64,000 bases of DNA. It comes from CBDFHF01 sp965247565 (GTDB lineage: Bacteria; Pseudomonadota; Gammaproteobacteria; Methylococcales; Methylomonadaceae). The stretch covers positions 62,001 through 126,000 of the forward strand of contig CBDFHF010000003.1 of NCBI GenBank assembly GCA_965247565.1, read 5' to 3'. Position numbers and translations under genes: made by a program. Positions 25,984-34,244 of this stretch are shown here, piece after piece. The notes below the pieces were generated by a model, which did no database searches, was not told the DNA's origin, and saw only the letters and a program-made list of their open reading frames with translations. Each line of letters starts with the position of its first letter. The stretch's first letter is position 1.

Positions 25984-27198
25984 ATGGCCGTAGGGCAATG
26001 TGATTTTCCTGACCTGCCAGATATAACCGGTATTCAGTTGGGTACCTGCTGTGCGGGTATCAAGCAAACAGTCAAAGACGATATCGTCGTGATTCAAATG
26101 ACTGAACAGGCGACGTGTGCCGCAGTTTTTACCCAAAATGCCTTTTGCGCAGCACCAGTCCATGTTGCCAAAGCTAATCTGACACAATCACCACGCTGGT
26201 TGTTGATTAACTCCGGCAATGCCAATGCCGGTACTGGCGAACAAGGCATGCAGGACGCTTTAAGCTCTTGCGCCAGTTTAGCTGAAGTTGCGGGCGGCTC
26301 AGCCAAGCAAGTATTGCCTTTTTCTACCGGCGTAATAGGTCAACCTTTGCCGGTACAAAAGATTCAATCAGCCTTACCCGCAGCAATAGCTGATTTATCA
26401 ACCAGCCATTGGTATAAAGCTGCAAAAGCGATTATGACCACCGACACCTTTCCTAAAGGAGTCAGTAAAACCATTACCCTAGCCGGACAAACCATTACCA
26501 TCAATGGTGTATCGAAAGGCGCGGGCATGATTCAGCCCAACATGGCCACTATGCTGGCGTTTATGGCGACCGACGCAAAAATAAGCCAGCCACTGTTACA
26601 GAGCTGTCTGGCGTTTGCCGCTGAGCAATCTTTCAACCGAATTACCGTTGATGGCGATACCTCCACCAATGATGCTTGTGTGTTAATGGCTAGTGGTTGC
26701 AGCTTGGTGCCCGAAATTACTGCGGGAAGTGAAGCTTATCAAGTTTTTGCCGATGCCGTGTTGGCAGTTTGCAAGCAATTGGCGGAGTTGATCATCAGAG
26801 ATGGTGAAGGCGCTACCAAACTGATGCGCATTGTCGTCGAACAAGCTAAAACCGATGCTGAAGCCGTGCAAGTGGCTAAAACAATCGCCCATTCACCTTT
26901 AGTCAAAACCGCATTTTTTGCCAGCGATCCTAACTGGGGGCGAATTCTGGCAGCCGTCGGACGTGCCGGCGTGGAAAACATGGTGTTGGAAGATGTACAA
27001 ATTTATCTGGATGACGTGTGCATCGTCAGAAATGGCGGCCGAGATCTAGCTTATACAGAAGAGGCCGGACAACGGGTAATGAATCAAGAAGAGATAATCG
27101 TCAGAGTTATTTTGGGGCGTGGCACAACCACTCAGGAAGTACTTACCTGTGACTTTTCTTATGATTATGTAAAAATTAATGCCGAATACCGAACCTGA
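25984..27198 (+). CDS. argJ: Bifunctional ornithine acetyltransferase / N-acetylglutamate synthase
   Basis: ArgJ recycles the acetyl group from N-acetylornithine to glutamate in arginine synthesis. The 404-residue proenzyme has the autocleavage motif KGAGMIQPNMATMLAF with the nucleophile Thr at about residue 189, and conserved LLINSGNANAGTG, DGDTSTNDACVL and FFASDPNWGRILAA. It begins 15 nt after the efflux gene and overlaps the Nudix-ThiE gene by 20 nt. Confidence 0.96.
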   Translation: MAVGQCDFPDLPDITGIQLGTCCAGIKQTVKDDIVVIQMTEQATCAAVFTQNAFCAAPVHVAKANLTQSPRWLLINSGNANAGTGEQGMQDALSSCASLAEVAGGSAKQVLPFSTGVIGQPLPVQKIQSALPAAIADLSTSHWYKAAKAIMTTDTFPKGVSKTITLAGQTITINGVSKGAGMIQPNMATMLAFMATDAKISQPLLQSCLAFAAEQSFNRITVDGDTSTNDACVLMASGCSLVPEITAGSEAYQVFADAVLAVCKQLAELIIRDGEGATKLMRIVVEQAKTDAEAVQVAKTIAHSPLVKTAFFASDPNWGRILAAVGRAGVENMVLEDVQIYLDDVCIVRNGGRDLAYTEEAGQRVMNQEEIIVRVILGRGTTTQEVLTCDFSYDYVKINAEYRT

Positions 27199-28132
27199 GC
27201 TCTGCCCCTTGCAAGTCGCCGTTGGTGTCGTTAAAAACGCGGACGGCAATATTTTAATCGCCTTGCGTAATCCAGCAGCACATCAAGGTGGATTATGGGA
27301 GTTTCCAGGCGGGAAACTCGAGGCGGGGGAAACCGCCGAACATGCGTTGGTTCGGGAGTTAAAAGAAGAACTTAACGTCACCGTGCATTCCGCATCGCCG
27401 CTAATATCGATCAACCACCAATATCCCGACTTACACGTACATTTGCTGGTGTTTTTGGTTGAGCAATTTGCAGGTCCGGTGCAAAGCCAAACCGGACAAC
27501 CGTTCCAATGGGTAGCACCGGAAAAACTGCCGGATTACACCTTTCCTAAAGCCAACCAGCCTATTATTACCGCAGCCAGATTGCCAGATCGATACGCTAT
27601 CTGGGATGATGCTGATGAGCTACCAGTCATGCCAAAGCTGGGCAAGATCCTGGCTCGCGGCGTTAAGCTCATCCAGGCCCGATTAAAAAATACCCCGGCC
27701 GGCCAGGTACAGATATTTATGCAGCAGGCTTATCATTTATGCCAGCAACAGCAAGCCCTGCTGCTAGTTAATTCGGCCGTAACCAATGCCCATTTTTTAA
27801 CAGCTGATGGCTTGCATTTAACCAGTCATCACCTGCTGGCATTGAACAAACGTCCTAAAGACATTACATGGCTGGCCGCCGCCTGCCATAACCAGCAAGA
27901 GTTGCAACACGCACAAAAAATTGGCGTGGATTTTGTCGTCTTGGCTCCAGTGTTGGCGACAACTACCCACCCTGACACACCCCATTTGGGCTGGCCAAGT
28001 TTTAGCAATTTAGTTGCCGATACTGTCATACCGGTTTATGCCCTGGGCGGTATGTCAGAAGCTGATTTAAGCACTGCAAAACAGGCTGGCGCTCAGGGCA
28101 TTGCCGGGATCAGTACGTTTCTCAGCAATTAA
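27179..28132 (+). CDS. Nudix hydrolase fused to a thiamine-phosphate-synthase-like domain
   Basis: Residues 1-135 are a MutT-type Nudix domain with the box GGKLEAGETAEHALVRELKEE (shown here split: GGKLEAGETAEHAL, then VRELKEELNV), which hydrolyses oxidised nucleotides such as 8-oxo-dGTP. Residues 150-317 are a TIM-barrel ThiE/TenI-like domain (KLIQARLKN, ADGLHLTS, VLAPVLATTTHPD, VYALGGMSEADL). This fusion is common in gammaproteobacteria; the second domain's role is unclear. It overlaps argJ by 20 nt, so the two are probably coupled. Confidence 0.88.
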   Translation: MPNTEPELCPLQVAVGVVKNADGNILIALRNPAAHQGGLWEFPGGKLEAGETAEHALVRELKEELNVTVHSASPLISINHQYPDLHVHLLVFLVEQFAGPVQSQTGQPFQWVAPEKLPDYTFPKANQPIITAARLPDRYAIWDDADELPVMPKLGKILARGVKLIQARLKNTPAGQVQIFMQQAYHLCQQQQALLLVNSAVTNAHFLTADGLHLTSHHLLALNKRPKDITWLAAACHNQQELQHAQKIGVDFVVLAPVLATTTHPDTPHLGWPSFSNLVADTVIPVYALGGMSEADLSTAKQAGAQGIAGISTFLSN

Positions 28133-28604
28133 AAGCGGCTATTTTGAAAATCCAACTTTTATGCTTCGCTATTTGTTTCGATTGATAGCTAAACATCTTT
28201 TCAGCTTTAATAAAATCTGAATAGCCAAGGCAACACGGTAACCGGGTTAGCCTCTTATAAAAACTGTTCATCATCCACATTCAATATACTTATCGATAAC
28301 ACAACGCCGACAAAAATCTCTGTTTTAAGCTCGGCCGGTAATATCTCACAGCTCGTCTCACCCGCTAAGGTGATGACACGATTCTCATAACGCAGTCCAA
28401 TGCCTACACCAAATAGAAAATTTGGTAAAAGATAGTTTTTAACTCGAGTCGGCTTCTGTTTTGAACAGTGATTTGTTCTAAAGGGTGGTGAGTTTATTGC
28501 TGTTCGCGGGAGCACGTATTGAGCTCGCAGGCTTTTAATGGAACCAACAGGCGGGCAGTTGGGCTGAGTTATTTTCAATAGTCGCAAACTTAATGAGGTT
28601 TGAT
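28133..28604. other. 472-bp leader region of the secreted Cys-repeat protein gene
   Basis: This gap opens the accessory island. It holds the island operator and promoter at 28358-28401, which leaves an untranslated leader of about 200 nt before the ATG at 28605. An antisense ORF (28255-28587, minus) spans the operator; it has no ribosome site or recognisable domain, so I do not call it. Confidence 0.5.
28358..28401 (+). promoter_or_regulatory. Island operator TCACCY-N4-RGGTGA with promoter (copy 1)
   Basis: The palindrome TCACCC-GCTA-AGGTGA (28358-28373) runs into ATGACA (28373-28378), a 5/6 match to the -35 consensus. Exactly 17 bp later is TCCAAT (28396-28401), a 4/6 -10. The same layout is found at 33360 and 36631. 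It points toward the gene at 28605. Confidence 0.65.
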
Positions 28605-30293
28605 ATGAACAATTTTAAGCAAATACACAAGGCTGCGCTCGTGGCTGGAGCGCTGGGAACGGCCTTAGCAGGGCAGGCAAGTGGTCAGGATAATCAATTA
28701 TGTCAAAGTGGAGAGCGGCAACAACAGAAAAACTGGACTCTCGATTTGACAGGTCTGGCGGGGTTTAACGGTACCACGGTTCTGGGCGTGAAGCAGCATG
28801 TCATAAAAGGCATCGACGAGGTCAATTCTCTAGCATCCTCACAACTTAAGCCGGTCGCTGACAACGGCGACCTTGTTTTGTCGACGGGAGATACAGGCGT
28901 AGCATATGCTGCCGGACGCGTTACCGATTTAACGGGTGGCGGCCAATCCGTTAGAACCAACGCTTATGGTGTAGAAAGATATCTGGCCGATGGAGGCGCC
29001 ACGAAACAAGGTTGGGAAATAACTTTTGAATTCAAAGATACGGGCGTTACTTTCACAAATGTTGACGCCAATAATGCAAATTGGGATCATCGTGCGCCGA
29101 ATAGTGGTGTTTTAATTGTCTATGCGGGTAAAACGGGCGTAGGTGGTATGGCAGACATCGAAACTGGTGAACATGTAAGAGCACCAAATAAAACTGTGAT
29201 CGGGCAGTTTCATATCTGCACTGATTGCTCTGGTAGCGGCGGCGTCGCCCACCCTACAACCAATGATGGTTCCGAGGATGCGACTTATATTCTTGATCCC
29301 GGCACCGCCCCTGCAGGGGTTTGGTTAGATGCTAATGGCAACGATTTGAGCCTTCCTGGCGCACAGCTACGGATTCATGTTGACACAAATTTCGATGGGA
29401 ATCCGGGTAATGCAGTCAATCCGTTTAGTTATAAGCCTCCGCTGTTTATACAAGACGGCGTGGATCAATTTGGTGTCAGCGAATGCGGAAACACTGTAAA
29501 CGACACCTGCGTTAGAAATGATGGTAGTGCGACTATTAGCGCGGTGGTTCCATATTGCGGAATACACAAATGGTATTTCGGCAAGCAAAACCCTCCGTTT
29601 AACTCAGATAACCCCAAGCTACCACTGCCTCCCATAGCCACAATCCAAGTGAAGGACGAGTTCGCTGACCGCCCCAACCTTAAAGCTAACTTCCTGCAAG
29701 GTCTATGGAATCCAGCAAGAAAAGACAATGGTGACAAATTTGGTGTGGGACACTATAGCTGTTACGGTGTCAGCGCCTTCGGTTCTCCAGGGAAAGTTAA
29801 TTTTGAAACCACTAACTTTGGTCTTGATACCGCTCAGGTCGGTGTTCCTAGAGAGCTATGCATATCTGCGCATAAAGATGCAGTAGGAAATCCTATTCCT
29901 GCCGCTCCAGCGGCTGAGCCTGCCTATCTCTGCTACGGCGCCAGCAGCAAGCAGGATGGCTTTCCGCAAGTCCATCAAATCGAAGATTTGAATCTGCACT
30001 TTGCACAAACTAACCTTCCGACAACAGACCGATCCATTAAAGGTCTAGCCATGTTCTGTACGCCTGTGGGGTTAAAGGGGAATCCAGCGCCGAACATCAG
30101 CCAAGAAGTTCAAGCTGATCCCCTAACTTGGATGCACAAAGCGTGTTACGACATACCGGATAAAGTTTACCCAAATCCGTTTATTAAAGTGAATTTACTC
30201 GATGACTTTATTCAAGCGGCAGTAGGTCAGGATATCGTTTTCTCTGCTGAAAGAGAACGGCGTTTCTGCGAACCGGCGATTAAATTGCCTTAA
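28605..30293 (+). CDS. Secreted Cys-repeat protein of unknown function
   Basis: The 562-residue protein has a signal peptide (MNNFKQIHKAALVAGALGTALAGQASG). The C-terminal half carries about three to four degenerate units built on a -FG- strand, an LC-x-PA-x-K turn and a CYG element, for example FGVGHYSCYGVSAFG, RELCISAHKD, AYLCYGASS and RRFCEPAIKLP; these recall DUF7450-type repeats. The N-terminal half is Gly/Asp/Asn-rich. The ATG at 28605 has GAGG 6 nt upstream and is preferred to the ATG at 28593. It is monocistronic, ends in a strong terminator and has the island operator. It is probably exported to the periplasm or surface. Confidence 0.7.
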   Translation: MNNFKQIHKAALVAGALGTALAGQASGQDNQLCQSGERQQQKNWTLDLTGLAGFNGTTVLGVKQHVIKGIDEVNSLASSQLKPVADNGDLVLSTGDTGVAYAAGRVTDLTGGGQSVRTNAYGVERYLADGGATKQGWEITFEFKDTGVTFTNVDANNANWDHRAPNSGVLIVYAGKTGVGGMADIETGEHVRAPNKTVIGQFHICTDCSGSGGVAHPTTNDGSEDATYILDPGTAPAGVWLDANGNDLSLPGAQLRIHVDTNFDGNPGNAVNPFSYKPPLFIQDGVDQFGVSECGNTVNDTCVRNDGSATISAVVPYCGIHKWYFGKQNPPFNSDNPKLPLPPIATIQVKDEFADRPNLKANFLQGLWNPARKDNGDKFGVGHYSCYGVSAFGSPGKVNFETTNFGLDTAQVGVPRELCISAHKDAVGNPIPAAPAAEPAYLCYGASSKQDGFPQVHQIEDLNLHFAQTNLPTTDRSIKGLAMFCTPVGLKGNPAPNISQEVQADPLTWMHKACYDIPDKVYPNPFIKVNLLDDFIQAAVGQDIVFSAERERRFCEPAIKLP

Positions 30294-30324
30294 GCAGGTT
30301 AACGTTTCGTTGTAACTAAAGTCT

Positions 30325-30366
30325 AATCCCGCTCTGCCGTTCAATGCGGCAGGGTGGGATTTTTTT
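30325..30366 (+). terminator. Strong rho-independent terminator
   Basis: ATCCC...CTGCCG-ttcaatg-CGGCAG...GGGAT forms a long GC-rich stem followed by seven T residues. It ends the secreted Cys-repeat gene. Confidence 0.92.
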
Positions 30367-30456
30367 ATTTGGGCTTGCAGATTTAAACTGTCAGGTTTTA
30401 ATGACATCGATTTTGGCCTGTCACAAAAAGCCGCCTATTTTTATAGCTAACACATG

Positions 30457-30471
30457 CGTATTTATACGTAT
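30457..30471. promoter_or_regulatory. Half-operator shared with the 21874 palindrome
   Basis: CGTATTTATACGTAT matches the right arm of the 21874-21905 palindrome (CGTATTTATACGAAT) at 14 of 15 bases. It lies about 140 bp upstream of the LuxR-family gene. A common regulator of both places is plausible but unproven. Confidence 0.45.
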
Positions 30472-30607
30472 TGTTATTCACCACCATTACTCTATGATTT
30501 CCACCGCAGGTCTGTGGTTTTAGACTGTAAGAAGCCGCGCGGCGCTTAGTCTGTACGCCATTTTTTGTCTACGCCAGCGGTTAATTGACACGATACATAA
30601 TTCAATT

Positions 30608-31753
30608 ATGGAAGAGTTGGCAATGAATCAAGAGCAGACTTTAGAATGTATTAGCCTCATCTACCAAACAGCAATGGATAGTCGCAAATGGAAACCGCTG
30701 TTAAATTCGTTAGAACATTGTCTTGGCGGGGCGACCCTAGCGTGGGTTGAATATGACCCCGTATCCAAAGCCGGAAGCATTGTCCATGCCAGTGGACATG
30801 ACCCTGAGTATATACGCAGCTATCATAACCACTATGCTGAGCTCGATCCTTGGATGCAATTTGACGCCTTACAGCAGGAAGGCGCTGTGCTTTTGGGAGA
30901 GCAAATGATCGACGATGAAAGCCTGCTTAAAACAAGTTTTTATCATCACTGGTTAGAGCCGCAAGATCTTTTCTACCAGATCTGCGTTGTTGTTAAGCAA
31001 CAGGATGGGCATAGCTTTTGTCTGCAGGCCCTACGCTCCCGGTCTGCAGGTTCCTTAGCCGGTGAAGAGCAAAAACTCTTTCAAACCATCGCTCCGCACT
31101 TAACCCAAGCGATCAGCCTAAACCGCTATCTGTGGCAAATGATCATGATTAAAGATGTCCTGCAGTATCAACCCTATACTATTTTGGTGGTGGATCATGA
31201 CGGTGCAGTGCTGTTTGCCAACACGCCAGCTGCGAACGTGTTAACTGAGGAAAATGGAATCTTTATCCGTAATAACATTTTGATTGCCAGCAACAACCAT
31301 TTAAACAGAAAACTTAAATCGTTGATCGATGAGGCAAGCCAGTCTTCAACTCCACCCAATTTGGAAACATTATCGAATACACCGTTGGTAGTTTCTCGTG
31401 GTAAAACCAAGCAGCCGTTATCCGTCATGGTACTGCCATTACACCGAAAATTAAGACTCGCTCTCGGCCAGACCAATAAGGTAGCGATTGTGTTTATCAG
31501 TACGCCTGAATTGGGTAGCGAGTTGCCTTGTTCGGTTTTAGCGACCTTGTACGGTCTGACCCCGGCTGAAAGCCGTCTGCTCCGCCTAATTCTAAATGGA
31601 TTAAGGCTTTGCGATGCGTCTGACGAGCTCGGCATTACTCAAAATACCGCACGAACCCATATGAAGCATATATACGCCAAAACCGGCGCTGAACGCCAAG
31701 TGGACTTGGTACGGCTAGGGTTAAACTGGAATTCCTTAGTGACTCAACAATAA
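30608..31753 (+). CDS. LuxR-family transcriptional regulator
   Basis: The 381-residue protein has an N-terminal sensor region (about residues 1-180), a PAS-like segment (about 190-270; TILVVDHDGAVLFANTPAANVL) and a C-terminal LuxR helix-turn-helix (about 310-372; LYGLTPAESRLLRLILNGL, GITQNTARTHMKHIYAKTG). There is no receiver domain, so activation is by ligand or protein binding. An in-frame ATG at 30623 is nearly as likely a start (GGAAGAG upstream). It sits inside the secreted-protein island and is the best local candidate to bind the TCACCY-N4-RGGTGA sites. That is inference. Confidence 0.85.
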   Translation: MEELAMNQEQTLECISLIYQTAMDSRKWKPLLNSLEHCLGGATLAWVEYDPVSKAGSIVHASGHDPEYIRSYHNHYAELDPWMQFDALQQEGAVLLGEQMIDDESLLKTSFYHHWLEPQDLFYQICVVVKQQDGHSFCLQALRSRSAGSLAGEEQKLFQTIAPHLTQAISLNRYLWQMIMIKDVLQYQPYTILVVDHDGAVLFANTPAANVLTEENGIFIRNNILIASNNHLNRKLKSLIDEASQSSTPPNLETLSNTPLVVSRGKTKQPLSVMVLPLHRKLRLALGQTNKVAIVFISTPELGSELPCSVLATLYGLTPAESRLLRLILNGLRLCDASDELGITQNTARTHMKHIYAKTGAERQVDLVRLGLNWNSLVTQQ

Positions 31754-31805
31754 AAAAGTGTAGAAGTTCAGCTGAAGTTGTAAAACCAATAAGTTTGCCT
31801 ACTAT

Positions 31806-31839
31806 CCCTTCTGCAACGGGAGAAGGTTAGGATGAGGGT
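31806..31839. repeat. Interspersed GGGAGAAGG...GATGAGGG repeat element
   Basis: The segment contains a CCTTCT...AGAAGG stem-loop followed by GGTTAGGATGAGGG. It resembles the short palindromic CCCTCTCC/GGGAGAGGG-GTGAGGG repeat scattered through many proteobacterial genomes. It lies between the LuxR gene and the PEP-CTERM gene. Confidence 0.5.
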
Positions 31840-31966
31840 TCAAAAAAATAACTTAATTGGTATAAGCCGCTGCCGAGAGAATGAAATATTTTTCGTATTA
31901 ACGAGCCTTGTCGCCCATCGCAGAAATATTAGCCGTCTTTCGGTTGATAGCAGATAAAGATCATAT

Positions 31967-33133
31967 TTATTTTTGCCGAGATTTGCTCAGCCAGCCAGCC
32001 CAGCTCATTACTAGGCCAAATAAAACAAGGCTAAATGAATCAGGTTCCGGTATTGATTGGGTAATGACCGTTTCGGTATATCCAAAAATGATGGTTTGGA
32101 CCCCGTTTCCTGCGCTCAATTGATTGTCTGAATTTTCAAAATCTGCAAAACTCTCAGACCACCCTACGTTCAGAAATGCGGCTTTACTGACCATCGTCAA
32201 TGTATTGTTGGCAAGTAATGCGGCTGTAACATCGCTAATCGTTATGCCCAGCGCACTTGCACTGCTTTTGGAATTAACCATTTCGTTTATAGATTGGTTC
32301 AACAGTTCACTCAATCCGTCAGCAAAAAAATCTGTTCGTCCTCCGGAAGTCAGCAATGCCTCATTCACAAAGGCAGAGGTTTGGCTTTTAACAGATCCAC
32401 TCTCCGGGCTTTGATCATCTTCTGGTTCGATTAAATGCCCCGCAGAAACAGCCAGTGACTCAACATCACTATTGGCTAGCGAGGAAGCCGCCCCGTCAGA
32501 GAACCCCAAATCGCCGAGCGAACCGAAAACCGTGGCTTTGCTGATTGATGAGGTAGACAAGAACGCAGTGCTGAATGAATTGAGACCCTCATAGTAAAGT
32601 GCGATAGCATCGCTCTGTTGAGTGCCGGACGTTTGTGCGTCTGCACTGAGCAGGATCGAACCCAGTCCGGAAACCGCGTTGCTTTCGCTGATTCCTTCAG
32701 ACGCGGATGCTACGTTAACACCTAAGCCGACCGCGCCATCACCGAAAATCGAGCTGATTTCACTGCTTCCATTTGCCAATGCGGCAGCTCCTGCCGTTGC
32801 AGTGATCACTGACTCCTCTATAACCGCCGAGGTTTCTACCTTGCCTAGCGCCTCATAATTGGACAGTTCGTCACTACTAGCAATACCATCAGTAGAGGGA
32901 TGAATAGTAATCGATACGACCGTCGCAAAACTGTTTGCGCTGTTGCGACCATCGCTTGACTCAGCAAACGTAGTACTGGAGGCGACATCCATTTTGGCAA
33001 TGCGGCTTTCGTCTATTTCCCACTGAAATGAATTGCCGAGTTTAAAATCGGCAAAAGGGCTTGCATTGGTTATTGTTGGAGAATTCAGCGCTACAAGCAG
33101 AACAGTAAATTTTATTATGTTATTAGTATTCAT
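31967..33133 (-). CDS. PEP-CTERM sorted secreted protein
   Basis: The 388-residue protein has a signal peptide (about residues 1-24, ending ITNASP), a long Ser/Ala/Gly-rich low-complexity body and a C-terminal PEP-CTERM sorting signal: SIPEPDSFSLVLFG, a short hydrophobic helix and a basic tail (SKSRQK). PEP-CTERM proteins are processed by exosortase and usually go to the exopolysaccharide or cell surface. No cysteine is apparent in the body. It is divergent from the small exported protein at 33610 and shares its two-operator intergenic region. Exosortase is not in this window. Confidence 0.88.
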   Translation of the reverse strand: MNTNNIIKFTVLLVALNSPTITNASPFADFKLGNSFQWEIDESRIAKMDVASSTTFAESSDGRNSANSFATVVSITIHPSTDGIASSDELSNYEALGKVETSAVIEESVITATAGAAALANGSSEISSIFGDGAVGLGVNVASASEGISESNAVSGLGSILLSADAQTSGTQQSDAIALYYEGLNSFSTAFLSTSSISKATVFGSLGDLGFSDGAASSLANSDVESLAVSAGHLIEPEDDQSPESGSVKSQTSAFVNEALLTSGGRTDFFADGLSELLNQSINEMVNSKSSASALGITISDVTAALLANNTLTMVSKAAFLNVGWSESFADFENSDNQLSAGNGVQTIIFGYTETVITQSIPEPDSFSLVLFGLVMSWAGWLSKSRQK

Positions 33134-33336
33134 TTGCCACTCGCTTTCCAGTTGTTAGTAAAACAGGTTGTAAACAACCCGATGCAACACTCCATTTTTG
33201 CAGGCTAACCCGCACTGACAAACCCCAACCCTTGAGAGAGATAACACAAGTTTGAAGTAATCATCTACTGTCACATCTTATCGTGATAGGGCGACAAGTA
33301 GCGTTCAAAGGCTAATAGATTAAAACAAGCCAAACA

Positions 33337-33352
33337 TCACCCATTCAGGTGA
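33337..33352 (-). promoter_or_regulatory. Island operator (copy 2a), oriented to the PEP-CTERM gene
   Basis: The 16-bp palindrome TCACCC-ATTC-AGGTGA. Read on the minus strand it is followed by TGTT, a weaker form of the TGAC extension, with only a poor -10 (TAGCCT) 17 bp beyond. It would serve the PEP-CTERM gene starting at 33133, or act as an auxiliary site for 33360. Confidence 0.5.
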
Positions 33353-33359
33353 TAAATAT

Positions 33360-33403
33360 TCACCCTAATGGGTGATGACGATTTGCATTGACCGACCTAA
33401 TAT
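33360..33403 (+). promoter_or_regulatory. Island operator with promoter (copy 2b), oriented to the small exported protein
   Basis: The palindrome TCACCC-TAAT-GGGTGA (33360-33375) runs into ATGACG (33375-33380) as the -35. Exactly 17 bp later is TAATAT (33398-33403) as the -10. It points at the gene starting at 33610. Confidence 0.65.
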
Positions 33404-33609
33404 CTCACCCGCAGGCTGACGTAGACGAAGTTTTATGCAACTTTCAATTGTTGTAGGTTTACGAAGCTGGCAAGTAGTTAACGCTTTCATGTGGAGTCAT
33501 TCATATGAGAGGTTTGCTAAATCTGATGCCTGATTTCTTGTCAACTGGCAACCGACGTTGACGGGTATTGGGCCTTTGATATCTAAACTTTAAAGTTAGG
33601 AGAGATACC

Positions 33610-34008
33610 ATGAACAAAAAAGTAATTTCCATGATTTGCGCTTCATTTCTTTTTGGTGCAGCGGGTGCTGCCAATGCGGAAGGTGCAATCACCTTATCTG
33701 CTGCTCAAATGGATAATGTAACGGCCGGTGTTGGTTTCAAAAGTTTTACCGACGTTTACAAAAAGCTGGAGATTTCAGAGCTGATCACAGAGCAAAAATT
33801 GGCACTGTTTCAAGCGGCAACTTATGTGACAGGGTTCTCAGCAGTAGCTGAAGCTGAATCAGATGCGGAAGGCCCCAATGCCGATGCGCAAACTTTCACC
33901 TTCACCGAAATTGAGCCGCCAAAAGCCAATGGGTTCGCCAAGGTCAATTCACTGGCAAAGAGCATTGCTTTGATGTCATTGAGCTCAAACGGCCCAACAG
34001 CTCCATAA
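33610..34008 (+). CDS. Exported small protein with double-glycine-like motif (cargo candidate A)
   Basis: The 132-residue protein has a Sec-type signal (MNKKVISMICASFLFGAAGAANA), then residues 29-40 LSAAQMDNVTAG. This resembles a bacteriocin double-glycine leader (compare colicin V LTLNELDSVSGG), but here it follows a signal peptide. The remainder (residues 41-132) is Ala/Glu/Ser-rich with no known domain. A strong ribosome site (AGGAG) precedes the ATG. The same motif at the same residue numbers is in the protein at 36202-36522, and a C39 peptidase gene follows. I infer that it is cleaved after Gly40 in the periplasm. The final role could be a structural fibre, amyloid or peptide effector. 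Confidence 0.75.
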   Translation: MNKKVISMICASFLFGAAGAANAEGAITLSAAQMDNVTAGVGFKSFTDVYKKLEISELITEQKLALFQAATYVTGFSAVAEAESDAEGPNADAQTFTFTEIEPPKANGFAKVNSLAKSIALMSLSSNGPTAP

Positions 34009-34090
34009 TAATTTCTTAACCCTGTTAACTGATTGATTTAATTGCTTTGGCAAGAAGTGTTTTTAGTCGATAGGGGAGAAATGGGGTGGT

Positions 34091-34126
34091 GTGCCCCGCC
34101 ATCGAAAGGTGGCGGGGCACATTTTT
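34091..34126 (+). terminator. Strong rho-independent terminator after cargo gene A
   Basis: GTGCCCCGCCA and TGGCGGGGCAC form a perfect 11-bp stem followed by ATTTTT. It lies between the cargo gene and the C39 peptidase gene. Read-through would give high cargo and low processing-enzyme expression, as is common for structural export systems. Confidence 0.9.
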
Positions 34127-34244
34127 GGTAGGTGGGAAACCTCTCTCTAAATTACATAAATTTTTTGACTTTGATGGTGGCAAAGTAAGCTATTTGCTCT
34201 CCTGGCCAACAATCATCATAGTAACTATTCACGATACAAAGCCA

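Larger units (their letters stand above)
33134..33609. other. 476-bp divergent control region with two island operators
   Basis: This region lies between the divergent PEP-CTERM gene and the exported small protein. It contains two 16-bp palindromes 23 bp apart, one oriented to each gene. Together they can also fold as a large hairpin (CATCACCCATT / AATGGGTGATG arms, 33336-33376). The + gene would have a leader of about 200 nt. Nothing else is recognised. Confidence 0.5.

Noticed and set aside
28255..28587. Minus-strand ORF of 110 codons in the island leader
   Set aside because: It spans the operator-promoter of the 28605 gene, lacks a ribosome site and resembles no family.
33501..33692. Minus-strand ORF of 63 codons overlapping cargo gene A
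   Set aside because: It is antisense to a gene with a strong ribosome site and signal peptide, and has no start signal of its own.
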